Shown: piece after piece, positions 34,746-43,771 of the stretch | How the letters are laid out: every line of letters starts with the position of its first letter | Position numbering within the stretch: position 1 is the first letter of the stretch | NCBI RefSeq assembly: GCF_013387465.1 | Contig: NZ_VYGV01000015.1 | Coordinates: 11,232 to 61,927 of the forward strand | DNA length: 50,696 bases | Source of the DNA: Hydrogenophaga aromaticivorans | Lineage (GTDB): Bacteria > Pseudomonadota > Gammaproteobacteria > Burkholderiales > Burkholderiaceae_C | Direction of reading: 5' to 3' | Made by a program: the position numbers and the translations under genes | The notes under the pieces: model-generated | What the model saw: only the letters and a program-made list of their open reading frames with translations | The model's database searches: none | Told to the model about the DNA's origin: nothing

Positions 34746-34798
34746 TGCCCCGCACGGCCGGCTTCCATCCCTGTTGTCCAACCTCACTGGAGTTCCGT

Positions 34799-35251
34799 AT
34801 GAAAAAGACCCTCATCGCCGCCACGCTCGCCTTCGGCGCCTTCACCGCTCAGGCCGCCGACATCGTGGACACGGCCGTTGCGGCCGGTTCGTTCAAGACC
34901 CTGGCCACGGCCCTGCAGGCCGCCGGCCTGGTGGACACGCTCAAGGGCAAGGGTCCGTTCACCGTGTTCGCCCCCACCGACGAAGCCTTCGCCAAGGTGC
35001 CCAAGGCCGATCTGGACGCCTTGCTGAAAGACAAGGCCAAGCTCACCGCGGTGCTGACCTACCACGTGGTCGCGGGCAAGGTGATGGCGGCCGACGTGAA
35101 GGCCGGCAAAGTGAAGACGGTGCAAGGCAGCGAACTGACCGTGAGCACCATGGGCGGCGTGAAGGTGGACGCGGCCAACGTGGTGAAGACCGACATCGTG
35201 GCCGACAACGGCGTGATCCACGTGATCGACAGTGTGGTCATGCCGAAATAA
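34799..35251 (+). CDS. Secreted fasciclin-domain protein
   Basis: 150 residues: signal peptide 1-19 (cleavage after AQA) and one fasciclin (FAS1) domain. The H1 motif [13 protein letters not shown] and the H2-like YHVVAG and [11 protein letters not shown] segments are clear. FAS1 proteins mediate adhesion or surface contacts. The ATG follows CTGGAG. It is divergent from tetR and ends in a strong terminator, so it appears to be a single-gene unit. Confidence 0.93.
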   Translation: MKKTLIAATLAFGAFTAQAADIVDTAVAAGSFKTLATALQAAGLVDTLKGKGPFTVFAPTDEAFAKVPKADLDALLKDKAKLTAVLTYHVVAGKVMAADVKAGKVKTVQGSELTVSTMGGVKVDAANVVKTDIVADNGVIHVIDSVVMPK

Positions 35252-35270
35252 GGTCCGCTCCCGACCTCAA

Positions 35271-35294
35271 GCCCCGCCCTGGCGGGGCTTTTTT
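35271..35294. terminator. Rho-independent terminator after fasciclin gene
   Basis: GCCCCGCC-CT-GGCGGGGC followed by six T residues. The T-run overlaps the stop codon of the convergent LysR gene. Confidence 0.9.
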
Positions 35295-36213
35295 ACGCCT
35301 TCGCCTGAAGCAGGTTCTGCGCCGCGGCGCTTCGCAGCGCGCTGCTCAGCGCGTCCAGCACATCCGAACTCAGGTTCCAGCAGTGCCAGTACAGGGCCAC
35401 CTCCAGCCGGTGGCGCGGCGCGAGGTTGACCAGTTCGCCGCTGGCGATGAGTTCGTGCACGCTCAGCTCGGGCAACACGCTCACGCCCCAGCCCGCCCGC
35501 ACCGCCCGCACCTGGCCTTCGCTGGAGGGCACGAAGAGCTGTTTGAGCATGACACGCGGCAGCTCAAAGGCCTGCTCCACGAAACCGTGCTGCAGGTGGT
35601 CCTTGCGGTTGAAAGCGACGAAGGGCAGCTTGTGGAAGTTGTGCGCATTCAGGCCCTTGGGGCAGTGCGCTGCCGCGTAAGCCGCCTGCGCCACCACCAC
35701 GTAGCCCATGCTGCCCAGCGCCTCCATCTTGCAGCCGCGCAACGCCTGGCCGAGCGAGGTGACGCAGCCCAGCACCTGGCCTTCGCGCAGCCACTCGTGG
35801 GTGAATTCCTGGTCGTCGGTGATGATTTCGATCGGCAGGCCGCCCTGCGCCAGCCCGTTGAGCGCGGGCAGCGCCCAGGTGGCGATGCTGTCGGCGTTGA
35901 TGGCGACCGAGATGCGCTCCTCTTCGCGGCCATTGCCAGTGGAGCTCGGTGCGAGTTCCTTGAGGTCTTTTTCCAGGTCGGCGCGCAGCAGGCGCTGCAT
36001 CTTGGCGTGCTTGAGCATGAGCTGGCCGGCCGGCGTCGGCTTGAGCGGCCGGCTGCGCACGATCAGCACCGTGCCCACCTGCGCCTCCAGCGCACGCAGC
36101 CGCTGCGACACCGCCGACTGGGTGATGGACAGGCGCTGCGCGGCGCGCTCGAACCCCCCCTCTTCGATGATGGCGGCCAGGCATTCCAGGGCGTCGGGAT
36201 CAAAAGTGCTCAT
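35293..36213 (-). CDS. LysR-family regulator, ArgP-like
   Basis: 306 residues. The N-terminal helix-turn-helix (about 3-60; EEGGFERAAQRLSITQSAVSQRLRALE) and overall pattern (RSRPLKPTPAGQLMLKHA, then DSIATWALPAL) resemble ArgP/IciA, which responds to lysine and arginine and controls amino-acid exporters. Here it is divergent from dadA with 183 bases between and near an alanine symporter, so regulation of D-amino-acid or alanine use is the natural inference. The stop lies within the fasciclin terminator T-run. Confidence 0.9.
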   Translation of the reverse strand: MSTFDPDALECLAAIIEEGGFERAAQRLSITQSAVSQRLRALEAQVGTVLIVRSRPLKPTPAGQLMLKHAKMQRLLRADLEKDLKELAPSSTGNGREEERISVAINADSIATWALPALNGLAQGGLPIEIITDDQEFTHEWLREGQVLGCVTSLGQALRGCKMEALGSMGYVVVAQAAYAAAHCPKGLNAHNFHKLPFVAFNRKDHLQHGFVEQAFELPRVMLKQLFVPSSEGQVRAVRAGWGVSVLPELSVHELIASGELVNLAPRHRLEVALYWHCWNLSSDVLDALSSALRSAAAQNLLQAKA

Positions 36214-36316
36214 GCGGTTGAACGGGAAAAAGAGGCGGTGACGTGGACGAACGGGACGGGCGTTTCACACGGGGATCGAAGCGCCTCTTCCATTAGCCAA
36301 CATGATGCCGAAGATT

Positions 36317-36339
36317 TTAGTTTAATTTCGCTTCACTAA
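36317..36339. promoter_or_regulatory. dadA: Inverted repeat upstream of dadA, possible LysR site
   Basis: TTAGT and ACTAA, 13 bases apart, in the AT-rich part of the gap between the ArgP-like gene and dadA, 58 bases before the dadA ATG. It contains T-N11-A candidates typical of LysR-type boxes. Confidence 0.4.
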
Positions 36340-36396
36340 CACCGCGGCTTTTCCCATACTTCGCCCCAGTTTTTCCACTTTTTTCAGGAGCGGGCC

Positions 36397-37755
36397 ATGC
36401 GAGTCGTTGTACTGGGTGCAGGCATCATCGGGGTGAGCACGGCGTGGCATCTGATGCAGCGTGGTCACGAGGTCACACTGGTCGACCGGCAGGCGGACGC
36501 CGCGCTGGAAACCAGTTTCGGCAACGCGGCGCAGATTTCGGTCAGCTACTGCGAACCCTGGGCCAACCGCGAGGCGCCACTGAAGGCGCTGAAGTGGCTG
36601 TTCGACCCGGAGGGTCCGCTCAAATTCCGCCCGCAGCTGGACCCGGCGCAGTGGCTCTGGGGCATGCAATTCCTGGGCCAGTGCAACGACGCCGCCTTTG
36701 AGCGCAACGTGGCGCAGCTGGTGGCGCTGGGCAGCTACAGCCACGCGGCGCTGAAAGACGTGGTAGCCGCCACCGGCCTGCAATACAACCGGCTTACCAA
36801 GGGCATCGCCCACTACTACACCAGCCAGAAATCGTTCGACGCCGCCGGCGGCGCGGCCGAGCTGATGCGCCGCCACGGCGTGAACCGCAAGGTGGTGAGC
36901 AAAGACGAGCTGCTGAAGATCGAACCCGCGCTGCGCAGTTTTGCCGACCGCATCGTGGGCGGCACCTACACCGAGAGCGACGAGTCGGGCGACTGCATGG
37001 CCTTCACCCAGAAGCTGGCCCAGCTGTGCCGCGAGCAGGGCATGTTGTCCCTGATGGGCCACGACATCCAGCGCATCCGCGCCAGCGGTGGCCAGGTGGA
37101 CAGCGTGAGCGTGCACGACCGGGCGACCGGCCAGGCGCGCGAACTCCAGGCCGATGCCTTCGTGGTGGCCGCCGGCTCCTACTCCACCGCGCTGCTCAAG
37201 CAGGTGGGCGTGCACGTGCCGATCTACCCCGGCAAGGGCTACAGCGCCACGCTGAAACTGCTCAAGCCCGAAGCGGCTTCTCAGGTGAGCCTGCTGGACG
37301 ACCAGCTCAAGATCGCGATCTCGCGCCTGGGCGACCAGCTGCGCGTGGCGGGCACCATAGAACTCGGCGGCTTCGACCTGTCGCTGGACACGCCGCTGGC
37401 GCGCACCCGGGCACAGATGCTGGTCAAGCGCATCGAAGAAGTGTTCCCGGGTGTGGCCGACACGCGCACGCCCGAAGAAGGTGGCGACCCGCAGTTCTGG
37501 TGCGGCCTGCGCCCGGCCACACCGACCAACATCCCGCTGATCGGCAGCACGAAAGTCGGCAAGCTCTGGGTCAATGCCGGCCACGGCACGCTGGGCTGGA
37601 CACACGGCGCCGGCTCGGGCAAGGCCCTCGCCGAACTCATCAGCGGCGAGGTGCCGGCGATGAACTTCGGCTTTGTCGGCCAGCCCGCCGCGCGGCGCAG
37701 CGCAGCGGTCAACGCCGGCCGCCTGCGCCACGCAGCGCCGCCGCAACAGGCCTGA
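36397..37755 (+). CDS. dadA: D-amino acid dehydrogenase
   Basis: Membrane-associated FAD enzyme that oxidatively deaminates D-amino acids, mainly D-alanine, to 2-oxo acids and ammonia, passing electrons to quinone. 452 residues: N-terminal FAD motif GAGIIG (8-13) and the DAO fold throughout, with DadA features ETSFGNAAQIS near residue 38-48, the YPGKGYSATL segment in the substrate domain, and GHGTLGWTHGAGSGKALAEL near the end. AGGAGC precedes the ATG. It is followed by a very strong terminator and then an alanine symporter gene on the same strand. Confidence 0.94.
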   Translation: MRVVVLGAGIIGVSTAWHLMQRGHEVTLVDRQADAALETSFGNAAQISVSYCEPWANREAPLKALKWLFDPEGPLKFRPQLDPAQWLWGMQFLGQCNDAAFERNVAQLVALGSYSHAALKDVVAATGLQYNRLTKGIAHYYTSQKSFDAAGGAAELMRRHGVNRKVVSKDELLKIEPALRSFADRIVGGTYTESDESGDCMAFTQKLAQLCREQGMLSLMGHDIQRIRASGGQVDSVSVHDRATGQARELQADAFVVAAGSYSTALLKQVGVHVPIYPGKGYSATLKLLKPEAASQVSLLDDQLKIAISRLGDQLRVAGTIELGGFDLSLDTPLARTRAQMLVKRIEEVFPGVADTRTPEEGGDPQFWCGLRPATPTNIPLIGSTKVGKLWVNAGHGTLGWTHGAGSGKALAELISGEVPAMNFGFVGQPAARRSAAVNAGRLRHAAPPQQA

Positions 37756-37770
37756 ACAAACCCCTCATTG

Positions 37771-37804
37771 GCCGGGTGCTGCAAACCGCAGCACCCGGCC
37801 TTTT
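37771..37804 (+). terminator. Strong terminator between dadA and alanine symporter genes
   Basis: A perfect 12-base stem (GCCGGGTGCTGC with its complement) around AAACC, followed by C and four T residues. The symporter must have its own promoter or rely on read-through. Confidence 0.88.
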
Positions 37805-37882
37805 CACATCCGGCGACCAACCCAGCCGCCGGAGACCGCGGCACCACCCGTGACCGCACCATGACAACGACAGGAGACAGAC

Positions 37883-39439
37883 ATGAACCCCCAACCCTCC
37901 ACCGCCCTGCCGCGCGGTATCGGCCTCGGCGCCACCCTGCTGCTGGCCCACGGTGCCGCCAGCGCCCAGGGCGACAGCCTCGACGCGCGCATCAGCGCCG
38001 CGGTGCAGCCGTATTCCGACGCCGTGGCTGGCGCCATCTTCTATTCGGTGCCGGTCGGCGGCACCAGCTTCCCGCTCATCGTGGGCTGGCTGATCCTGGC
38101 GGCGCTGATCTTCACCATTCACTTCCGCTTCATCCAGCTGCGTGGCTTCTCGCACGCGATCCAGGTCGTGCGCGGCCGCTATTCCGATCCGTCCATGCCG
38201 GGTGAAGTGACGCCCTTCCAGGCCCTGACCGCTGCGGTCTCGGGCACCGTGGGCCTGGGCAACATCGCCGGTGTGGCGGTGGCCGTGGGCATCGGCGGCG
38301 CCGGCGCCACCTTCTGGATGATCCTGGCCGGCCTGCTGGGCATGGCCTCGAAGTTCACCGAGGTGACGCTGGGCGTGAAGTACCGCGACGTGAACCACGC
38401 CGTGGGCACCGTCTCGGGCGGCCCCATGCGTTACCTTTCCAAGGGCCTGGCCGAACAGGGTTTCCCGCGCCTCGGCAAGTTCCTCGCGGTGTTCTTCGCC
38501 ATCTGCTGCGTCGGTGGCGCCATCGGCGGCGGCAACATGTTCCAGGCCAACCAGAGCTTCCAGCAGATCGTGGGCGTGACCGGTGGTGACGCGAGCTTCT
38601 TCGCCGGCAAGGGCTGGCTGTTCGGGTTGATCATGGCGGTGTCGGTGGGCCTGGTCATCATCGGCGGCATCAAGTCCATCGCCCGGGTGACCGAAAAACT
38701 GGTGCCCTTCATGGCCGGGCTCTATCTGATCTCGGGTCTGGTCGTGCTGTTCGTCTACGTGGACCGCTTGCCCTGGGCCGTTGGCCAGATCTTCCTCGGG
38801 GCGTTTTCGTCCGAAGGTGTGGTGGGCGGCGTGGTGGGGGCTCTGATCCAGGGCTTCAAGCGCGCGGCGTTTTCCAACGAAGCGGGCGTGGGCTCGGCGG
38901 CCATCGCGCACTCCGCTGTGCAGACCAACCAGCCGGTGTCGCAGGGCTTTGCCGCACTGCTCGAACCCTTCATCGACACCGTGGTGATCTGCACCATGAC
39001 GGCCTTGGTGATCATCATCACCGGCCATGTGGACGCCGGCGGCCTCACGGCGCAGGCCGGTGGCGCCACCGGTGTGGGCCTGACGTCGGTGGCCTTTGGC
39101 AGCGCGGTGAGCTGGTTCCCGTATGTGCTGGCGCTGGCTGTGGTGCTGTTCGCCTTCTCGACCATGATCACCTGGAGCTACTACGGCATGAAGGCCTGGA
39201 CCTACCTGCTGGGCGAGAGCTTCGCGTCGGAACTCACGTTCAAGCTGCTGTTCCTTGTCTTCGTGGTGGTGGGCGCCAGCATGGGCCTGGGTCCGGTGAT
39301 CGATTTTTCGGATTCAATGATCTTCGCCATGGCGCTGGCCAACATCGTCGGCCTGTACGTCCTGATGCCGGTCGTGAAGCGCGAACTCCAGCACTACCGC
39401 GCCGGCATCCAGAACGGCCGCATCACCACCACCAGTTGA
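37883..39439 (+). CDS. Sodium:alanine symporter, AGCS family
   Basis: 518-residue inner-membrane transporter with about ten helices, importing alanine or glycine with Na+. The N-terminal 30 residues look like a signal-type segment ([11 protein letters not shown]). Family motifs are clear: [17 protein letters not shown] (substrate/Na+ region), GGPMRYL, and [19 protein letters not shown]. It follows dadA on the same strand but behind a strong terminator. Together they suit uptake of alanine and oxidation of the D-form. Confidence 0.95.
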   Translation: MNPQPSTALPRGIGLGATLLLAHGAASAQGDSLDARISAAVQPYSDAVAGAIFYSVPVGGTSFPLIVGWLILAALIFTIHFRFIQLRGFSHAIQVVRGRYSDPSMPGEVTPFQALTAAVSGTVGLGNIAGVAVAVGIGGAGATFWMILAGLLGMASKFTEVTLGVKYRDVNHAVGTVSGGPMRYLSKGLAEQGFPRLGKFLAVFFAICCVGGAIGGGNMFQANQSFQQIVGVTGGDASFFAGKGWLFGLIMAVSVGLVIIGGIKSIARVTEKLVPFMAGLYLISGLVVLFVYVDRLPWAVGQIFLGAFSSEGVVGGVVGALIQGFKRAAFSNEAGVGSAAIAHSAVQTNQPVSQGFAALLEPFIDTVVICTMTALVIIITGHVDAGGLTAQAGGATGVGLTSVAFGSAVSWFPYVLALAVVLFAFSTMITWSYYGMKAWTYLLGESFASELTFKLLFLVFVVVGASMGLGPVIDFSDSMIFAMALANIVGLYVLMPVVKRELQHYRAGIQNGRITTTS

Positions 39440-39458
39440 GGCAAAGGGCCGGCCACCC

Positions 39459-39490
39459 GAACAAAAGCCCGCAGTTGCGGGCTTTTGTTC
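39459..39490. terminator. Bidirectional terminator between symporter and M14 peptidase genes
   Basis: A perfect 15-base stem (GAACAAAAGCCCGCA and its complement) around GT, with A- and T-runs built into the arms, serving both convergent genes. Confidence 0.92.
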
Positions 39491-39507
39491 GACCGGTTCT
39501 GGACCGC

Positions 39508-40440
39508 TCAGCTGGTCTTCTTCGCCTTCACCGGCACCACCCGGGGGTCTGGCTGCTCGGGCACCACGCGTTCACTCATCCAGCGCAGCAGGTCCAGCCA
39601 CATCTGGCGCATCTCGGCATCCAGTGGGGTGCGGAAGGCGCTCGGCAATTCGATGGTGACCACCGGCATGCCCTTGTGCACGCCGCCGAAATTGCCCAGG
39701 CTGCCGGGGAAGATGCCGACCTGATCCAGGTACAGGCGCCCCAGGCGGGCCGGTGGCACGCTCGGGCCATCGAAGTCCAGCACGCCGTAGGGCGCGTGGA
39801 TGCTGACGATCAGGTCGGGCTGGAAGCGCTCCATCTCGTTGTACAGGTACTGCGATTCGGGCTCGGACAGCGGCTTCGGGCCGGGCCAGCGGCGCGGGTC
39901 CTTGCGCGTGCGCTCTTCCCAGTAGATCTTGGCGTCGCGCCGCCAGTTGGGCGTGGGGAAGTTGCGGTTGAGGTCCACGCCGTTGGCGTTCACGCGCTTG
40001 GCCGGGCGCACCATGAGGCCGTCCGGGTTGAGCGCGGGGATGAAGCGCCAGTGCGCATTGGACGGGGTCTGCAGGGCGAGCTGGATCCAGTGCAAGGCCA
40101 CCGAGGCCGACGACAGCTCATCGCCGTGCATGGCTCCGACCACCAGCACGCGGATGCGGGCTTCGGGTGCGACCACGTCGCGCTGGAACAGGGTGCGCCC
40201 CTGGACCGACCGGCCGACCGTGGGCTTGAGCTCGGCACTGGCGCACAGGGGCGCTTTCACGTTGGGCAATCGCGCCACAAACTCCCGGCAGGGGTCGCTG
40301 CCCTGCAGGTTGGTCAATGGGTGCCCGGGGCCCCGGGCCGGGTTCGTTTCGGTGGGCTTCGCGGTACCCGCCAGCGGCCACAGCAGGCATGCGGCCACGG
40401 CCAGGGAAAGGGTGGGTGTCAGGGAAGGAAATCGGGACAT
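39508..40440 (-). CDS. Exported M14-family zinc carboxypeptidase
   Basis: 310 residues with an N-terminal signal peptide (about 1-27, ending near GTA). Zinc ligands His105 and Glu108 are in MHGDE, the third His215 in SIHAPYG, and the catalytic Glu264 in VTIELPS. The MHGDE pattern and size resemble the MpaA murein-peptide amidase subfamily, but the signal peptide implies action in the periplasm. The ATG at 40440 is preferred over a GTG three bases earlier; no strong ribosome site is seen. It lies 82 bases after the flavoprotein gene on the same strand but probably has a separate role. Confidence 0.85.
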   Translation of the reverse strand: MSRFPSLTPTLSLAVAACLLWPLAGTAKPTETNPARGPGHPLTNLQGSDPCREFVARLPNVKAPLCASAELKPTVGRSVQGRTLFQRDVVAPEARIRVLVVGAMHGDELSSASVALHWIQLALQTPSNAHWRFIPALNPDGLMVRPAKRVNANGVDLNRNFPTPNWRRDAKIYWEERTRKDPRRWPGPKPLSEPESQYLYNEMERFQPDLIVSIHAPYGVLDFDGPSVPPARLGRLYLDQVGIFPGSLGNFGGVHKGMPVVTIELPSAFRTPLDAEMRQMWLDLLRWMSERVVPEQPDPRVVPVKAKKTS

Positions 40441-40521
40441 CACGGCATTCTAGGGACCTTGTTCATCCGGCAGATGACAAGGCCCTGGATCACCGTGAAC
40501 CGCGGCACGGCGGCGCGGGTC

Positions 40522-41790
40522 TCACTCGTCCTTTTCACCCGCCTCGTACAGCGTCTCGCGGCCCATGCGGTCGAGGATCAGCTCGGCCGTCCAGGGCAGC
40601 ATGAGCGCGCCGCAGCGGCTGTCGCGGTACAGGCGTTCGAGCGGCAGGTGCTTGAGCATGCTCTGGCCGCCGCAGGTGCGGATCGCCAGGCGCGCGATGT
40701 CGTTGGCGCCTTCCATCACGCTGTAGTGCGCGGCGTAGAGGCGCATCTTCTCGTCCTTGCTCGGGTTGGGTTTGGCCTCGGCGATGGCGCGCGCGAAGAG
40801 GCTCTTCATGTTCTCCAGCTGGATGCGCATCTGCGCCACCGCGATCTGTTTGGTGGGGAACTGGCGGCGTTTGATGGGCGGCTCGCCCGGCACCTCGCCG
40901 CGCAGGTACTGAACCGTGAAGTCGTAGGCCGCGTTGGCCACGCCCAGGTAGGTGGGCGAGAGCGTGAAGAACATGGCGGGCCAGGTCTGCGCGCCCTTGA
41001 AGTAGATGCCGCGCGGCATCAGCTGTTCGGCGTCGCTCACGAACACGTCCTTGAACGCCAGGTTGCGGCTCACCGTGCCGCGCATGCCCAGCGGGTCCCA
41101 GTCGCCGCTGATGCTGAAGCCTTCTGAAGTAGCGGGCACGCTGATGTAGAGCGTGTCGCGCGCGTCGGGGTGCTGGTCGCCCTTGTCTTCGGTGCAGAGC
41201 ACGCCGTAATAGTCGGCCGCGCCGGAGAGGCTGGCCCAGATCTTCCGGCCGTTGATGAGCCAGCCGCCGTCGACCTTCTTCGCTGTGGTACCGAAGGGCG
41301 CGCGCCCGGCGGCTGCGGCCGTGCCTTCGCTGAAGGGTTGCGCGTAGAGCGCGCCCTCGTTGACGATGCGGCCGAAGTGCAGCTCGCGCCGCGCCGCGTG
41401 TTCGCTGCGCTCGGCGTCGCTCATCGGAATGCCGTCGGCCAGCACGCCGGTCCACATGGTCGAGCAGATGTGCATGTTCCAGGTGAGCGCGGTGGCGCCG
41501 CAGAAACGCCCGATCTCGGCCGCGACCATCATGTAGGTGGTGTAGTCCGCGCCCAGGCCGCCGTGCGAGGTGGGCACGCAGAGCTTGAGGAAACCGGCCT
41601 CGCGCAGGTCGTCGTAGTTGGCGAACGGGAAGCTGGCTTCGGTGTCCCATTGCTGCGCGCGCGCGGCGAACTTGTCGCGGCCCAGCGCGTGGGCTTTGGC
41701 CAGCAGTTCGCGCTGCAGCGGCGTGAAGGCCATGTCGCCGACAGCGGGGGTGAAGTCGAGCCCGGTGTGGGGGTTGATGGGGTTGTTCAT
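40522..41790 (-). CDS. Acyl-CoA-dehydrogenase-fold flavoprotein, candidate monooxygenase
   Basis: 422 residues. N-, middle- and C-terminal ACAD domains are recognisable (middle: FSISGDWDPLGMRGTVS, the FAD/substrate strand region; C-terminal RDSRCGAL). In classical dehydrogenases the C-terminal catalytic Glu follows RDAR by about six residues; here that segment reads ALMLPWTAEL with Leu in its place. The same fold serves flavin-dependent monooxygenases fed by a separate reductase (HpaH C2, DszC and IacA types), so that role is favoured given the divergent flavin reductase gene. Last gene of a three-gene minus-strand operon, 32 bases after the hydrolase. Substrate unknown; a dehydrogenase using another base remains possible. 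Confidence 0.8.
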   Translation of the reverse strand: MNNPINPHTGLDFTPAVGDMAFTPLQRELLAKAHALGRDKFAARAQQWDTEASFPFANYDDLREAGFLKLCVPTSHGGLGADYTTYMMVAAEIGRFCGATALTWNMHICSTMWTGVLADGIPMSDAERSEHAARRELHFGRIVNEGALYAQPFSEGTAAAAGRAPFGTTAKKVDGGWLINGRKIWASLSGAADYYGVLCTEDKGDQHPDARDTLYISVPATSEGFSISGDWDPLGMRGTVSRNLAFKDVFVSDAEQLMPRGIYFKGAQTWPAMFFTLSPTYLGVANAAYDFTVQYLRGEVPGEPPIKRRQFPTKQIAVAQMRIQLENMKSLFARAIAEAKPNPSKDEKMRLYAAHYSVMEGANDIARLAIRTCGGQSMLKHLPLERLYRDSRCGALMLPWTAELILDRMGRETLYEAGEKDE

Positions 41791-41822
41791 GCGTCTTGTC
41801 TCCTGCTGTTTTTCGGTGCGGG

Positions 41823-42635
41823 TCAGTGGGTATCGGGCAAAGGCTTGGGCGCGGGCTCGCGCAGGAAGGCGAGCAGCAGCGCGTCGAAGGCGTCGGGCGC
41901 TTCAAGGTTCATGAGGTGACCGATGCCGGCCAGCTCGGCGTAACGGGCGCGCGGAATGGCGGCGGCCATCTGCTTCATCACCGCGGGCACGGCCACGCGG
42001 TCGAACTCGCCACCGAGCAGCAACGTGGGCACGCGGATGTCCGCCAGCGCGGCCTGGCGGTCAAAGGTCACCAGGCATTCGAGCGCGCGCCGGTAGGTGG
42101 CGGCGGGCACGCCGGCCATGCAGTGTTCGGCCAGGCGCGCGCCTTCGGGCAAGGCGCCCGGGCCGACCATCTGCGGCACCAGCGTGGCCGCCATGTCGGC
42201 CATGGTCTTGCCGGCGTCGAGCGGGGCGGTGCGCTGGCCGATGAACTGCTGCGCCCAGGCTTCGGCCGAGCGACCGTCGGTGCGTTTGCCGAAGGCGGCC
42301 GAGGTGCCGCAGAGGATGAGCTTTTTCACCTTGTCGGGCCGGCGCGCGATCACCTCCTGCGCCACCATGCCACCCATGCTGTGGCCCAACAGCACCACGC
42401 TCTCGCACCGCAGCGCGTCGATCAGGTCGATGCAGCTCTGCGCCAGCGCCTTGAAGGTGTAGGGTTCGATGGGTGCGCTGCGGCCGTAACCCGGCATGTC
42501 CCAGGCCACCGCGCGGTAACCGGCCTGCGCCAGGGTTTCCACCTGCGGCGCGAACGCGAGGTGACCGCCGCCGATGCCGTGCAGCATCAAGACCGTCGGA
42601 CCACTGCCCAAAGTGGTGAATTGCGGAAGCGGCAT
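41823..42635 (-). CDS. Alpha/beta hydrolase, candidate ring-fission-product or N-formyl amide hydrolase
   Basis: 270 residues. Nucleophile Ser86 in GHSMGGM, oxyanion motif HGIGGG (19-24), an Asp in GGEFDRV and catalytic His in AGIGHLMN complete the triad. Closest in feel to enol-lactonase/ring-fission hydrolases. Its start overlaps the stop of the NicX-like gene by one base, so the two are translationally coupled. In nicotinate breakdown the dioxygenase product N-formylmaleamate is cleaved by an alpha/beta hydrolase (NicD); by position this could be the equivalent, but sequence alone does not prove it. Confidence 0.85.
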   Translation of the reverse strand: MPLPQFTTLGSGPTVLMLHGIGGGHLAFAPQVETLAQAGYRAVAWDMPGYGRSAPIEPYTFKALAQSCIDLIDALRCESVVLLGHSMGGMVAQEVIARRPDKVKKLILCGTSAAFGKRTDGRSAEAWAQQFIGQRTAPLDAGKTMADMAATLVPQMVGPGALPEGARLAEHCMAGVPAATYRRALECLVTFDRQAALADIRVPTLLLGGEFDRVAVPAVMKQMAAAIPRARYAELAGIGHLMNLEAPDAFDALLLAFLREPAPKPLPDTH

Positions 42636-43684
42636 CAGTCGTTCACCTTTCCAGCGCTGACCACCACCGAGTCGTCCAGGACAACGGTGCATTTGCGCAT
42701 CGGCCAGTCGAAATGGCCCCGCGTGTAGCGCCCGGCGGTTTCGTTGGCGCCTGTGCTGTAGAGGAAGTTGCCGGCGAAAGCGCGCAGCTCGGTGCCGTTG
42801 AAATCGCGCTTGTCGTAGAGCGCCATGCTGTCCCAGCGCGCGGCATCGTTCAGGCCATAGCCCACGTGGCTCACGGCATACGCCTCTTTCTCCTGCCAGG
42901 CTTCAAAGTACGAGCGCAGCAGCTCGGCATCGACCCCCGTGCCCTCGATGCGCGTCACGTAGTCGTTCTCGATCGTCAGCGTGATCGACCGCTCGATGTA
43001 GCGCTTGAAGGTCAGGTTCACGTCGCCCTCGGCCAGCACCAGCGTGCCGTTGACGCTGCCCGCGGCGGGGAACGCCAGCACCAGACCACCGGGCCAGTGG
43101 GTCAGCGTGCCGGGGCGGGTGGTGCTGCCCCAGTTGCCGCCGGCCACCGCGCCCTGCAGCGCGATGCTGAGATCGGTGCCCGCGGGCGAGGTCACGCGCA
43201 TGGCCTGGGCACCACGCAGGCGTTTCACGTGGTTTTTCACGCGCGCTTCGGTGGCGTCGTCGGGCAGCAGGCGCGCCAGCGCTTCCGGATGCTCGTTGCT
43301 CACGTAGACGATGCGCGGCTGCGTCGTGCCGTTGCCCTGCAGGATGGCCGGCAGCTCCGGTGCGTGCATCAGGCCCTCGACCGTGATGTCCACCACCAGC
43401 GTGCAGGCCTGCAGCGCCGCGATCACCGGGCCCAGTTGCTGGATCGCCGGGGTGGCGCCGGTGGAGCGCGTGACCGGCTCGCCGCGGACAAACACCGACG
43501 GCAGGGTGAGCGTGAAGGCATCGGCCCCGATGCGCGCGACCGCGAGCCGCGCCAACTCCATGAGCACCGGGCGGCTCTGGGTTTCACCGAGAATGGCCAC
43601 CGTGTCACCCGGCTGCAGCGCACAGCGGCGCAACACCGTTTCAAATGCGTCGAGCCACGCGGGTTCGACTCGCTCCTGCAGCAT
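42635..43684 (-). CDS. 2,5-dihydroxypyridine 5,6-dioxygenase-like enzyme (NicX-like)
   Basis: 349 residues, closely similar in its second half to Pseudomonas NicX, as I recall that sequence: HWPGG, GTLVLAEGDV, IERSITLTIE, VSHVGYGLND and GHFDWPMRKC correspond segment by segment. NicX is an Fe(II) extradiol-like dioxygenase opening the pyridine ring of 2,5-dihydroxypyridine. Its ligands His265, His318 and Asp320 match His273, His324 and Asp326. Automatic pipelines often call such proteins M29 aminopeptidases because of distant fold similarity. It is the first gene of the operon, divergent from the flavin reductase-MarR gene. The first half is more diverged from NicX, so substrate specificity is open. 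Confidence 0.82.
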   Translation of the reverse strand: MLQERVEPAWLDAFETVLRRCALQPGDTVAILGETQSRPVLMELARLAVARIGADAFTLTLPSVFVRGEPVTRSTGATPAIQQLGPVIAALQACTLVVDITVEGLMHAPELPAILQGNGTTQPRIVYVSNEHPEALARLLPDDATEARVKNHVKRLRGAQAMRVTSPAGTDLSIALQGAVAGGNWGSTTRPGTLTHWPGGLVLAFPAAGSVNGTLVLAEGDVNLTFKRYIERSITLTIENDYVTRIEGTGVDAELLRSYFEAWQEKEAYAVSHVGYGLNDAARWDSMALYDKRDFNGTELRAFAGNFLYSTGANETAGRYTRGHFDWPMRKCTVVLDDSVVVSAGKVND

Positions 43685-43742
43685 CGGTAGTCTCCTTTTT
43701 TGGGCCGGTCACCAACAGGGGTTTGGCGCCGGTCGGCCCATT

Positions 43743-43752
43743 ATTCATGAAT
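43743..43752. promoter_or_regulatory. Palindrome in divergent promoter region, candidate MarR operator
   Basis: ATTCATGAAT is a perfect palindrome in an AT-rich patch (with TTTCATATAAAT following) in the 87 bases between the NicX-like gene and the divergent flavin reductase-MarR gene. It fits a MarR dimer site controlling both directions. Confidence 0.5.
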
Positions 43753-43771
43753 TTTCATATAAATTGCAGCC

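Noticed and set aside
40441..40521. M14 carboxypeptidase as fourth gene of the aromatic operon
   Set aside because: It has a signal peptide, an 82-base gap and no functional link; kept as a separate gene.
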